A stretch of DNA of 64,000 nt. Origin: Streptomyces sp. NRRL F-2580 (GTDB lineage Bacteria; Actinomycetota; Actinomycetes; Streptomycetales; Streptomycetaceae). The notes under the pieces are model-generated. The model saw only the letters and a list, made by a program, of their open reading frames with translations, was not told the DNA's origin and did not search any database. The stretch is taken from positions 1 to 64,000 of the forward strand of contig NZ_JOIR01000034.1 in assembly GCF_000720115.1 (NCBI RefSeq). The letters run 5' to 3'. Shown one piece after another: positions 8,515-17,431 of this stretch. The translations under genes were made by a program, and so were the position numbers. Within the stretch, counting starts at the first letter, position 1. Every line of letters starts with the position of its first letter.

Positions 8515-8956
8515 ATGGCCCGTGCGCGTCTGGGCGGCTACTTCGCGGGCCTCGCCGAGGGCGGGCTCGCGCCCGACCCGGCGCTCGTGGCGACCGGCGA
8601 TTTCACCGAGGACGGCGGCAGGGCTGGCGATGCGCGAGCTCCTGGAACGCAGCCCAGGCCTTGAAGCGGTCCTCGCCGCCTCGGACGTGATGGCGGCCGG
8701 CACGCTCGGCGTGCTCCGCGAGGCCGGGCGGCGGGTGCCCGAGGACGTCGCCCTCGTCGGGGTGGACGACTCCGTGGTGGCCCGTCTGATGGATCCGCCC
8801 CTGACGAGCGTGCGCCAGCCGGTCGAGGAGATGGGCCGCCCGATGACCCGGATGCTGCTCGAGAAGATCACGGACACGTCCGGGGCCGGTTCCGTGGGGC
8901 CGATGGAGCCGCACCGGAGCCTCCCGACCGAACTGATCGTGCGGGACTCCTCCTGA
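8515..8956 (+). pseudogene. LacI-family regulator remnant (no DNA-binding domain, frameshifted)
   Basis: From ATG 8515 the chain MARARLGGYFAGLAEGGLAP matches the middle of the periplasmic-binding-like domain of LacI proteins. The frame breaks at about 8618 and the true continuation MRELLERSPGLEAVLAASDV, VPEDVALVGVDDS and 'PPLTSVRQPVEEMGRPM' is found one base over, ending at 8956. The helix-turn-helix and the first about 170 residues are missing. It lies tail-to-tail with the cellulase operon, so a former local sugar repressor is plausible, but nothing shows it was CebR. Confidence 0.75.
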
Positions 8957-8966
8957 GGGCATGCCG

Positions 8967-9007
8967 GGGGGAGCCGTACGGAACCCGGAGGTTCGGTACG
9001 GCTCCCC
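8967..9007. terminator. Strong hairpin between converging genes
   Basis: GGGGAGCCGTAC and GTACGGCTCCCC, extended by GGAACC/GGTTC, form an almost uninterrupted 18-bp stem with a very short loop. It lies between the LacI remnant and the GH6 stop codon and would end transcription from both sides. No T-run follows, as is usual in Streptomyces. Confidence 0.65.
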
Positions 9008-9025
9008 GCTCTCACGGGCGGTGCG

Positions 9026-10798
9026 TCACAGAGCCGGGTGGGCGTTCTTCAGGAGCTCCTGGAACTGGGCCGAGAACCACCGGCCGGACAGGGGCGCGTT
9101 CGGGAGGGCACCCGACATGCTGTTGCCGTTGCGGGCGTTGCCGGTGTACGTCGGGTCGCACATCCGGTCGAAGCCCTTGCCCTCGTCGTTCGGGACCTCC
9201 TTGCTGGAGCCGTCGGACTCGCCCGGCGGCTTCATCCAGACGTAGGCGTCGATGCCCGCGGCCGGAGCGGCCTGCGGCCGTTCGCCGAGTCCGGCGCCGG
9301 ACTGGTTGCACCAGTTTCCGAGGTGGATGCGCCGGTCGTAGCGGCCGCCGTTCACATAGGTGTTGACGTCGGTCGTCGCACCCGGGGCGGTGGGCCGGGC
9401 CGCGCCGCCCCACCCGTTGCGGGAGGTGTCGATCAGCATGCCGAGGTTCGCGTCGAATCCGAGGGAGACCAGCTTGGCGCGCATGGCCTGGGCGTACGAC
9501 AGCTCGTCCGTGTACCGGTTCCAGTCGACCCACTTCGACTGGCGTACGGACACCCCGGCCACGGAGTCCTCGATCTTGAAGTGGTCTTCCTTGAGCGCGC
9601 TGTAGTTGGCGGTGTTGACGATGAAGCCGTGGACCTTGGAGAGCGTGGATCCCTCGGCGGTGGCGGCCTGCTTGAACAGCTCGGCCGAGGCGCCGAAGTT
9701 GTCGTCCCAGCCGAGCCAGCCGTGGTGGCCGGCGTCCACGTAGTTGTAGACGTTGGCGATCGAGCCGAGCTTGTTCAGGGCGTAGCCCACGCCCGTGATG
9801 TAGTTGCCGTTCGCCTTCATCACGTCGCAGTTGGGGGTGGCTGTAGGGCGGCCGGAGACGTTGGTGACGAGGTTGGGGAGGGAGTCGATCTCGACGGTGG
9901 TGACGATCCTGAGTCCGGCGTACTTGGGGTCGGCGAGGATCGCGGCGATGGGGTCGATGTACTCGGTCTTGTAGCGGCCGATCTCGGTCGGGCCCAGTTC
10001 GCCGTTGGACGCGAGAGCGGCGCAGTCGCGTCCCGGCAGGTTGTAGATGACCAGCTGGACGACGAGCTCGCCACTGCCCTTCTGGGCGAGGGCCGCGTCG
10101 AGGTGGCCGCGCAGGCCCATGGCGCCGCCCGTGCCCGCGATGGCGGCGGTGCGGTCCAGCCAGACTCCGGTGGGCTGGTTCGACACCTTGCTGCCGCCCG
10201 GCTCGGCGGCGGCCTTGCCCGACCACTCGGGGTTCACGTACACCTTGGCGCCCGCGTACGGGTTGTCCGCCTTGGTGCCGGACGGCGGCGGGGTGGTGGG
10301 CGGCGTCGTCGGAGGAGTCGTGGGCGGGGTGGTCGGCTCGGTGGCCCCGTTACAGGTGACACCGTTGAGCTTGAAGGCGGCCGGGACGGCGTTGGTGCCG
10401 CTGTGCGAGCCGTTGAAGCCGAAGGACGTCGAACCACCCGTGGCCAGGGACCCGTTGTAGGAGACGTTCTTGGCGGTCACGGCCCCGCCGGACTGGGTGA
10501 TGCTCGTGTTCCAGCCCTGGGTGACCTGCTGTCCGTTCGCGTAGGACCACTCCAGGGTCCAGGCGGCGACCGGGTCACCGGTGTTGGTGACGACGACGTT
10601 GGCGCCGAACCCGTTGTTCCACTGGTTCGTGATCTGGTACTCGACCTTGCAGCCGGCGGTGGCGGCACCGGCGGAGGTGCCGAAGACGGTGGCGGTGGCG
10701 CCGGCGGCCGTGACCAGACCGAGGGCCGCGAGCAGGGCGGTGCGGCTGGTCGTGCGGTGGGTCGCGCGGGGCGTTGTACGGGGCGTCGTGCGGCTCAT
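9026..10798 (-). CDS. Secreted GH6 cellulase (exo-cellobiohydrolase type) with N-terminal CBM2
   Basis: A 590-residue preprotein. A long basic signal peptide (twin Arg/Thr rich, cleaved about residue 45) precedes a CBM2 cellulose-binding module (about 48-150, with the paired Cys and the Trp residues of 'NQWNNGFGANV'). A PTTPP-repeat linker (about 153-175) leads to a GH6 catalytic domain. The GH6 signature VIYNLPGRDC, the VEIDSLPN block and LGMLIDTSRNGWGG are intact. It releases cellobiose from crystalline cellulose outside the cell. It is second in an operon, 14 bases behind the GH5 gene, so it shares the CebR-type control upstream. Confidence 0.9.
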   Translation of the reverse strand: MSRTTPRTTPRATHRTTSRTALLAALGLVTAAGATATVFGTSAGAATAGCKVEYQITNQWNNGFGANVVVTNTGDPVAAWTLEWSYANGQQVTQGWNTSITQSGGAVTAKNVSYNGSLATGGSTSFGFNGSHSGTNAVPAAFKLNGVTCNGATEPTTPPTTPPTTPPTTPPPSGTKADNPYAGAKVYVNPEWSGKAAAEPGGSKVSNQPTGVWLDRTAAIAGTGGAMGLRGHLDAALAQKGSGELVVQLVIYNLPGRDCAALASNGELGPTEIGRYKTEYIDPIAAILADPKYAGLRIVTTVEIDSLPNLVTNVSGRPTATPNCDVMKANGNYITGVGYALNKLGSIANVYNYVDAGHHGWLGWDDNFGASAELFKQAATAEGSTLSKVHGFIVNTANYSALKEDHFKIEDSVAGVSVRQSKWVDWNRYTDELSYAQAMRAKLVSLGFDANLGMLIDTSRNGWGGAARPTAPGATTDVNTYVNGGRYDRRIHLGNWCNQSGAGLGERPQAAPAAGIDAYVWMKPPGESDGSSKEVPNDEGKGFDRMCDPTYTGNARNGNSMSGALPNAPLSGRWFSAQFQELLKNAHPAL

Positions 10799-10812
10799 GT
10801 GGCGGGTACCTT

Positions 10813-12336
10813 TCAGTTCTGGGCGCGCAGGTGGTCGCGCAGCCCGGTGCCGAATCCGGTGGGTGTGCCGTCGTACGAGGTGATCAGGGCCGGTCCCGAG
10901 GAGCAGTTCCAGGTGTTCCAGGTCCAGCCGAGATACGAGAGGGCGCGGGCGTCGAACCAGGCCATGACGCGGTCGATGAACGCGTGTCCGCAGGTGTTCT
11001 CACCGATCTCGCCCGCCACCAGGGGGACCCGGGCGGCGACCGGAGCGAGTGACGAGTCCCAACAAGCCTCGCTGGAACAGGTGTTGAAGTTGTAGACGTG
11101 CCAGGCCGCGGCGAGATTGCCCGTCGGGTCGGTGGGGGACTGGGTGAGCCACTGGCTCAGGTCGTTGGAGTACGCGATGCCGGGGACCAGGACGAGATTG
11201 CGGGCGCCGGTCGCCCGGACGGAGTCCACGAGGTCCTGCATGCCGGCCACCTCGTAGCCGATTCCCGGGCACGTGCCACCGTCGCGCCAGCAGGTCCACG
11301 CCTGCCCGGTGGTGGGGGTCGCCCGGTCGGGGTACGGCTCGTTGAACAGGTCGAAGACGATCCGCCGGTCGCTCTTGAAGGCGTTCGCCACCGAGGTCCA
11401 GAACGCCGGGCTGTACCGGGCGTCCGGCATCGGCTTCTGGCAGGAGGCGTGGACGTCGGCGCAGCCCGAGGAGTTGCCGGTGTACTGGCCGTACGTCCAG
11501 TGCAGTTCGACCACGGGGGTCATGCCCCGCGCGAGGACCCGGCCGACCAGGCCCTTGACGGCGTCGACGTAGTTCGAGCCCCGGTACTCGGGCCTGATGT
11601 TGTCGAGGCCGAGCCAGCACTCCTCGTTGAGGGGGATGCGGACGGTATTGGCCTTCCAGTCGGCGATGGCGCGCACCGAGGCGTCGTCGACGGGACCGTC
11701 GAAGATGCCGTGGCCCTGGACGCACATGAACTCGCCTCCGGAGCGGTTGACGCCGAGGAGGCGGCGGGTGGCGCCGCGCTGGTCGGTGAGGCGGTTGCCG
11801 GTGACGGTCAGTTCGGGTGCCCCTGTGACGGGGCCGGGGGGATCGGCCGGACCGGTGGGTGTCGGCGTCGGGACGGTCGGTGAGGGCGGTGTGGTGGGGG
11901 TCGGATCCGGCCCGGGGCCCGTGGCGCAGGGCGTTCCGTCGAGGGTGAAGATGGTGGGCGCCGTGTTGGCGCCCGACCACGAGGCGATGAAGCCGGCCGT
12001 GACCTTCGCGCCGGTGCCGAGATCGGCGTTCCAGCTCTCGTTCCCGGCCGTGACGGCCGCCCCGGTCTGGGACCACTTCGCGCCCCAGCCCTGGGTGACG
12101 CCCTGCCCTGCCGGGAAGGCGAAGCCGAGGCTCCAGCCGTTCAGCGCGGAACCGTTGTTGGTGACGGTGACCGCACCCTGGAATCCGCCGGCCCACTGGC
12201 CGGCGACTGAGTACTCCACCGTGCACAGAGGGGCGGCCGCGGCTCCCGAGGCCGTACCCGTGACCGCGAACGCTCCGCTCGCCATCACAAGGGCTGCCCC
12301 GGTGAACAGCACGGACAGACGTGGGGGGTGGCGCAT
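10813..12336 (-). CDS. Secreted GH5 endoglucanase with N-terminal CBM2
   Basis: A 507-residue preprotein from ATG 12336, with an AAGGAG site in front. Signal peptide to about residue 35, CBM2 (about 37-140), Pro/Thr linker (about 145-175), then a GH5 domain. The acid/base Glu is in FDLFNEPYP and the nucleophile Glu in PLVAGEIGENTCG. Trp and Cys residues fit an extracellular cellulase. It cuts internal beta-1,4 bonds and pairs with the GH6 exo-enzyme directly downstream. One perfect and one imperfect CebR box lie upstream, so induction by cello-oligosaccharides is expected. Confidence 0.9.
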   Translation of the reverse strand: MRHPPRLSVLFTGAALVMASGAFAVTGTASGAAAAPLCTVEYSVAGQWAGGFQGAVTVTNNGSALNGWSLGFAFPAGQGVTQGWGAKWSQTGAAVTAGNESWNADLGTGAKVTAGFIASWSGANTAPTIFTLDGTPCATGPGPDPTPTTPPSPTVPTPTPTGPADPPGPVTGAPELTVTGNRLTDQRGATRRLLGVNRSGGEFMCVQGHGIFDGPVDDASVRAIADWKANTVRIPLNEECWLGLDNIRPEYRGSNYVDAVKGLVGRVLARGMTPVVELHWTYGQYTGNSSGCADVHASCQKPMPDARYSPAFWTSVANAFKSDRRIVFDLFNEPYPDRATPTTGQAWTCWRDGGTCPGIGYEVAGMQDLVDSVRATGARNLVLVPGIAYSNDLSQWLTQSPTDPTGNLAAAWHVYNFNTCSSEACWDSSLAPVAARVPLVAGEIGENTCGHAFIDRVMAWFDARALSYLGWTWNTWNCSSGPALITSYDGTPTGFGTGLRDHLRAQN

Positions 12337-12383
12337 GAGCGACTCCTTGCAGCGAGGGCACGCCCTGACGGCGCGCCGACTGA

Positions 12384-12397
12384 TGGAACCGCTCCCA
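12384..12397. promoter_or_regulatory. Imperfect CebR-like operator
   Basis: TGGAACCGCTCCCA differs at two positions from the CebR box TGGGAGCGCTCCCA. It lies 48-61 bases upstream of the GH5 start, where it would cover or abut the promoter. With the perfect site further out it may allow cooperative or looped repression. Confidence 0.65.
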
Positions 12398-12515
12398 CTG
12401 GTTGGCCAGACCGTAGCGGCTACTGGCGTCAAGCAATAGAGGAGTTGACGAACTTCTCCGGCGAATGGCTTCGACTCTTCACGCACCTTGACGCCGTGTC
12501 GTCCCATGGGCACAG

Positions 12516-12529
12516 TGGGAGCGCTCCCA
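12516..12529. promoter_or_regulatory. Perfect CebR operator
   Basis: TGGGAGCGCTCCCA is exactly the 14-bp palindrome bound by CebR, the LacI-type repressor of cellulose use in streptomycetes, which is released by cellobiose or cellotriose. It lies 180 bases upstream of the GH5 start and drives no gene on its other side, where only decayed sequence remains. That CebR itself is encoded elsewhere on the chromosome is inference. Confidence 0.85.
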
Positions 12530-13275
12530 CTGGTTCAGAGCCTGTGCTCCTGCTCTTCGCACACCCCCCGCTTCCCCGAACCGCGAGGAGAACACCGCAT
12601 GCCACCACGCCGGCCGTGCAGGCAGCGCCCACCGCGCAGTTCGCCAGCCCGTCGGCCGCAGCCCTCTTCCTCCCCGCCCGGCCGCGGTACGCAGAACGCG
12701 GGCCGTGCAGTATGGCAGCCACCCGGCGAACCCCCGGCAGCCATAAGGGCATCGGCACGTCAGCTTCCCGCGGACGGACCCCGGGGCTCGCGGACGCCGC
12801 CCAGTCGAACGGCCGGGCCCTCCATGAGCGCCGCGGCGTACCGGCGGCGGTGCACGAGCGGCTCGGCCCACAACACCGCGACGCCCGCGACCGTGCCCAC
12901 GACCAGCGAAGGGACACCGCCCCTGTGGGTGAAGGCGCCTGCGCCGGCCTCAGTGCCTTGGTCCACGAGCTCACCGAAGGCCGCCGGGCCACGTTCGAGC
13001 CTCCAGCGCTCACCGCTCTCCTGGACCGCGTCCGAGCGGCCCACCAGGCGGAGCACGGCCACGCCGGCCATAGCCGGATTCCTGACGCAGTGAGGTGGCC
13101 GAGGACTGCGGCCTCCTCATGCCCGAGCTCATCCCCCACCCTTGACCAGCCGCACGGCAAAGGCGAGCGCGGCCGTTTCCACTGGAAACGGGCCCGGCGA
13201 TGACCGAGACACGTCCGGCCACGCGGGTTTCCCACCGCAGGCAGGTCCGCGCCGTGGGCGAGGAGTTGTGTAGGC
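12530..13275. other. Gene-free decayed stretch
   Basis: All six frames are open in patches because of high GC, but none has a ribosome site, coherent composition and plausible ends together. One minus-strand run (12760-13071, MAGVAVLRLVGRSDAVQESG...) may be the shadow of a lost gene. I see no RNA gene, repeat or insertion-sequence end here. Confidence 0.5.
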
Positions 13276-13600
13276 ATGAGCAGCTGTACGTGCGACTTCG
13301 GTGTCATGGTGGGACCGGCGGTGAGGGCCGCCGGCTTCCTTCGCCGCATTCAGGCCCGGGCCGACGGGAAAAAGCGCCGTGGCGATGACGGGACCACCCG
13401 CGACGTGCTGGACATCCTGTCCGGCCGGCTGGAGGGCGGCCGGCCGGTCCTGTTTGAGTTCGCCCACTGGGCCGGCGAACTGCATGTTCCTGTCACGCGA
13501 CTTCGAGAGGTGCCGGCGTGGCTCGTTGAGCATGAGTTTGTGGCACTGGAGGGAGACGTGGACGGCATCGCCCGCCTGTGGGGAACCCGCCGAGCAGGAA
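13276..13600 (+). CDS. Possible small winged-helix protein or remnant
   Basis: ATG 13276 follows a GAGGAG site by ten bases. The chain contains a coherent stretch, 'VLDILSGRLEGGRPVLFEFA' to VTRLREVPAWLVEHEFVALE, that looks like a winged helix-turn-helix wing-and-helix pattern, then loses meaning after about residue 105. The 3' end is arbitrary: the frame runs on into sequence belonging to a pseudogene on the other strand. It is either a truncated regulator or chance. Confidence 0.3.
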
Positions 13601-14424
13601 GCGGACAACGGGGTCGGGCCGCCCGCAGGGACTGCAGCAGAGTGTGGTCCTCCGTATGGCCGTACAGGGCAACCAGGACGGCGGCGAGGCTGAGCTCTTC
13701 GGTGGGGCCGCTGCGGACTTCCTGCGCAGGAGTACGCGCAGGAGCTGCAGGTCCCCCGGCTGCCGTCGTACTGGGCCGCGCGCAGGACGGTGGCCCGCCG
13801 TACGGGATCGCTCGCAATCGCTCCCAGCAGTTGCGGTCCGCCCGCATCCGGACCAGATCAGCCCGGCCCGGAGCGAGGACCGCCTGCCAGAGCGGCGGGC
13901 GCAGAGGACGGTCCAGCAATTCGTACGCGCGGCCTTCGTCCGCGTTCACCAGCAAGGAACTCCGGCTCGGTCCGCAGGAGGGATTCCCGAAGCCTCCGCT
14001 GCAGTTCCCGTCGCGGGAGCTGGCGCAGACCCAACGCGCTGAGCAGCCTGCCGCGGTCAGCGTCCAGCTCCGGGCCGTAGGAGCCCCGGATCTCGTCTTC
14101 GGACCGCTCGAATACCTCCTCCAGCGCCTCGTCGTCGACATCGGTTGCCCGGTCGAGATGAGGCCCGCTTCGCTCTCGGAGCTCGCGTACAGCACAGCCC
14201 TGTCGGCACATGTGAAGTAGGTTCCGCCGGTGTCGTCGCCCGCCACGGCCCTCAGCGGCGCTCCGCTCGCCAGACGGACCTCTTCCACGTGCTCGGCCCT
14301 GTCGAGATCAAAAGCGAAGGATCCTGCAGCCAGCCTCGCCAGATCGGGATGCCGGCGCAGGACAGTGAGAACGTGGTCGGGGCATGCCGTGGCCGGACCG
14401 CAACAGCCGCCGCTGACACCAGAC
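13600..14424 (-). pseudogene. Hypothetical-protein gene destroyed by several frameshifts
   Basis: Three overlapping frames must be joined to read it. First HPDLARLAAGSFAFDLDRAE through 'VAGDDTGGTYFTCADRAVLY'; then 'DEALEEVFERSEDEIRGSY' through LRTEPEFL; then SLLVNADEGRAYELLD through 'AAVLVALYGHTEDHTLL'. Together they give about 270 residues of a soluble protein. The opening is reminiscent of SUKH/SMI1-like immunity or hypothetical proteins common in Streptomyces, but this is only an impression. At least two indels make it non-functional. Confidence 0.6.
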
Positions 14425-14437
14425 CGCTCTCCCCGCC

Positions 14438-15553
14438 CTATGAGGGTGCGGGAGCAGTGGGAAGCGGTTCGTCGGCGTCCGGCTCGTGCGGTGGTGCGCT
14501 GAGCTGGTCGCGCAGGTAGTTCCAGACGACGGCGACGAGCGCGGCCGCCGGTACGGCCAGCAGGCTGCCCACGACGCCGGCCAGGCTGCCGCCCAGCGTC
14601 ACTGCCAGCAGGACCACCGCTGCGTGGAGGCCGAGACTGCGGCTCTGGATCATGGGCTGGAACACGTTTCCTTCGAGCTGCTGCACCGCGATGATGATGG
14701 CCAGAACGATCAGCGCGTCCGTCAGGCCGTTCGACACCAGCGCGATGAGCACTGCCACCAGGCCGGCGAACAGGGCTCCCACGATCGGCACGAATGCGGA
14801 GACGAAGGTCAGAACTGCCAGCGGCAGCACGAGGGGTACGCCTACGATCCACAGGCCCAGGCCGATGAACACGGCGTCGAGGAGGCCGACGAAGGCCTGG
14901 GACCGGACGAACGAGCCCAGGGTCTGCCAGCTGCGCGCGGCCACGACCGGGATGTCGGTGGCGAGCCGGCCGGGGAGTTGGCGGGTGAGCCACGGCAGGA
15001 AGCGGGGGCCGTCCTTGAGGAAGAAGAACATCAGGAAGAGCGCCAGGACGGCGGTGACCAGGCCGTTGAAGACGGTGCTCACGCCCGTGACGACGGTGGA
15101 GACCGCGCTGCCGACGCTGTTCTGGAGGCGGTCGATCGCGGCGTCGGAGGCGCCGGTGATCTGCTCGTCGCCGATGTTCAGCGGCGGCCCGGACGCCCAC
15201 TCGCGCAGTCGTTGGATGCCCTCGGACACGCCGTCGACCAGTTCGCCCGCCTGGGAGGCCACGGGCACGGCGATCAGCGCCGCGATGCCTGCGGCCAGGA
15301 GGAGGAACAGCACGGTCACCGTGGAGGCGGCAAGGGCTGGCCGCCACCCGCGCCGGCGTAGGAAGTCGGCCAGGGGCCAGGTCAGGGTGGTGAGGAACAG
15401 GGCGACTATGAGCGGCCAGACGACCGACCACATTCGGCTCAGAATCCACAGGGCCGCCGCCGCCATGACCAGGACCACCAGCAACTGGGCGGAAACTCGT
15501 GCCGACGTACGGAGTGCGGCAGCAGCCTTCGCGGAGCTCAACGTGACAGACAT
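14438..15553 (-). CDS. AI-2E family transporter (PerM/TqsA-like permease)
   Basis: A 371-residue inner-membrane protein with the AI-2E/UPF0118 layout. Two hydrophobic pairs near the N-terminus (about 22-60 and 68-95) are followed by an extracytoplasmic helical stretch (about 95-150). The C-terminal membrane half holds the conserved PLVLPLAVLTFVSAFVPIVG and 'QPMIQSRSLGLHAAVVLLAV' blocks. Length is normal. Family members export small molecules or act as Na+/H+ antiporters; the substrate here is unknown. It stands alone, with a decayed gene downstream. Confidence 0.85.
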   Translation of the reverse strand: MSVTLSSAKAAAALRTSARVSAQLLVVLVMAAAALWILSRMWSVVWPLIVALFLTTLTWPLADFLRRRGWRPALAASTVTVLFLLLAAGIAALIAVPVASQAGELVDGVSEGIQRLREWASGPPLNIGDEQITGASDAAIDRLQNSVGSAVSTVVTGVSTVFNGLVTAVLALFLMFFFLKDGPRFLPWLTRQLPGRLATDIPVVAARSWQTLGSFVRSQAFVGLLDAVFIGLGLWIVGVPLVLPLAVLTFVSAFVPIVGALFAGLVAVLIALVSNGLTDALIVLAIIIAVQQLEGNVFQPMIQSRSLGLHAAVVLLAVTLGGSLAGVVGSLLAVPAAALVAVVWNYLRDQLSAPPHEPDADEPLPTAPAPS

Positions 15554-15965
15554 GGGGTCACCCTATTCACAATTCCCTACCCCCTGGGCACCGCCGAAGA
15601 CAGCCACGCACCCCGGCCCGCGACGTGGCCCGGCCAGGTCAAGAAGCGGTAGCCGGGTGTCCTCTGCGGTCGCGGGTGCCCATGACGGAATCGACCTTCA
15701 TCAGCGCGCTCGAACCCGGGGCGCCGAAGGCGACTTGTTCTGCGGGTGCCGGTTCGCGCCCAGTGCCGACCGGCCTGCTCGGCCTTGGGGCGCCGACTCA
15801 ACGAACGGGCCCCGGCACGCACTCCGGCATTGACGCAGGTCACGGCGACACCCCGACGTGTCCTGCCGCACAGGGCAAATGCCGTGGCCCAGCTGTTGTT
15901 GCGCGTGACATGATCGGCCGCATGATCGAATTCTCTGCACGGAAGGGCGGCCACCGCCCCCTCCG
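15554..15965. other. Intergenic region, 412 bases
   Basis: This lies between the divergent starts of the AI-2E permease (15553) and the HEAT-like gene (15966). It must hold two promoters; a CATGAT near 15908 could be a -10 for the rightward gene. A short open frame from the ATG at 15682 (MTESTFISALEPGAPKAT...) lacks a ribosome site and is not called. No repeat or RNA gene seen. Confidence 0.4.
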
Positions 15966-17288
15966 ATGAAGTGGCTGGACGAGGCCTTGTCTGCGGGACA
16001 GGCCACGATTGCCGCCCACCCTGCCCGCATCGCGGTCCTCGACGCCATACGCGCCGACCGCACCGGCCCCGTGTCCGTCCGGCTGCTTCAGCTCTCCCGA
16101 GCCGACGACGCGTTCGTACGTCGTGAGGTCATGGACCTCCTGTCTTCCGCCGGGGCCACGCACCCTTGGCCTGATGCCGCCGAGGCCGCGCTCGCCCGAC
16201 TCACCGACCCTGATGAAGAGGTACGGCGCCGGGCCGCTCATCTCGTCGTGCACGCCGGAAGCAACGAGGTTGCGCTCAGGGCTCTCGGTGAACTCACCGA
16301 GCCCGTGGTGCGTACTGCCCTGGCCGAGTGGCTCCGCGGCTCCGTCGCGCACCTGCAAGACGACTCCTTGGCCTCTGTCCGCTTCCTTGCCCGGCTGGAG
16401 ACCCTGAGCGTCGCCCCTCCGCCGCAGTGGCTCTCTCTCGACAGGGCTCTGCTCGCCGATGCCCCGGAGGCCTCACACCACTTGGACGGCGTCGGGTGGC
16501 GCTGGGGTCGGGTCCTGTACGGGCTGGGGCGCGAGCGTCACGTCTACGCCCTGGTGACGCGGCTCCTCTGCGATCCCGCCACCCGGGACATCGGCGCCGA
16601 ATTGGCCCGGGAGGCTTGTCATGACTGGCGGGCGGCCCCTGTCGAACTCCTGCCCCTGCTCGTCCGTCACTGCGGACGAGGCATCAGCTCAGCCATGGCC
16701 AAAGCTCTCACCACCGCCTCCCTCTCTGAGGCAGCGATGCACACACATGGCGCGCTGGTCGCCGAGGTCCCCTTCACTCCGTATCCCCGGGCCCGTCGGC
16801 CTTCCGGCAGTCCGACGCCGTCGTACGACAGCACCACCGCCGCCGCGATCCTTCAAGCCAAGCCCGTGGACACCGGGCGACTTCACCGCGCCCCTGAGAT
16901 CTTCGGGGCCTTGCTGGACGCGGGTCCGCTGACCTTCCGGCAGGCTGCCCAGCTGTACAACCTCACCTTCAAACGGCCTGGACGCGTACAGGCGCTCTGC
17001 GCTCCACTGTGGCTGCGACACGCCGGCCCCACGGCTGTGCCCCGCGTTCTCGCTCTCATGACACCGCACCTCGGTGACTACGGGATTGGCGACTACTACT
17101 CGGAAGGCCTGGCACGCATGGGCCGACACGCGATACCCGCGCTGCCATCGCTGACGGCACTGATCGACCGGCGTACCCGTCTACCGGTCAACGACTCCAC
17201 ACGGGACGGCGAGACAATGCTGGACGAGAGCCTGCTCGCCGCCGCGATCAACGCCCGTCGCGCGATCCTCGCCGATGCCGCCTCCTGA
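15966..17288 (+). CDS. HEAT/Armadillo-like repeat protein of unknown function
   Basis: A 440-residue soluble protein. The first 200 residues are short amphipathic helix pairs such as DDAFVRREVMDLLSSAG, 'PDEEVRRRAAHLVVHAGSN' and 'EPVVRTALAEWL', the pattern of HEAT repeats that bind other proteins. The C-terminal half has similar helices (PRVLALMTPHLGDYGIGD). No catalytic motif or membrane segment is seen, and the ribosome site before ATG 15966 is weak. A monocistronic gene. A related repeat protein is encoded at 25829-27316, in the same genome neighbourhood but not the same operon. Confidence 0.65.
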   Translation: MKWLDEALSAGQATIAAHPARIAVLDAIRADRTGPVSVRLLQLSRADDAFVRREVMDLLSSAGATHPWPDAAEAALARLTDPDEEVRRRAAHLVVHAGSNEVALRALGELTEPVVRTALAEWLRGSVAHLQDDSLASVRFLARLETLSVAPPPQWLSLDRALLADAPEASHHLDGVGWRWGRVLYGLGRERHVYALVTRLLCDPATRDIGAELAREACHDWRAAPVELLPLLVRHCGRGISSAMAKALTTASLSEAAMHTHGALVAEVPFTPYPRARRPSGSPTPSYDSTTAAAILQAKPVDTGRLHRAPEIFGALLDAGPLTFRQAAQLYNLTFKRPGRVQALCAPLWLRHAGPTAVPRVLALMTPHLGDYGIGDYYSEGLARMGRHAIPALPSLTALIDRRTRLPVNDSTRDGETMLDESLLAAAINARRAILADAAS

Positions 17289-17431
17289 TCACCCTCGCCT
17301 CTCCACCCCGCCCTGGAAATCCAGCGCCACCAGCAGCTCCGACGCCTACACCGGCCAACGAGACCGCCAACCGGCCAATTACGACACGAAGTCACAGGTC
17401 TGCGGCCCTCCAGAACCAACCGTCCGACTGT

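Noticed and set aside
9038-11095. Long open frame antisense to the GH6/GH5 cellulase genes
   Set aside because: Gly/Val/Arg-rich composition typical of the complementary strand of high-GC coding DNA, no ribosome site, no domains.
1477-14424. All frameshifts being sequencing errors
   Set aside because: Several indels are in homopolymers, but most broken genes also lack whole 5' ends, and long intact genes nearby show no such errors. Reads are still needed to be sure.
15682-15969. Small gene before the HEAT-like protein
   Set aside because: No ribosome site, low-complexity composition, runs into the next gene's start.
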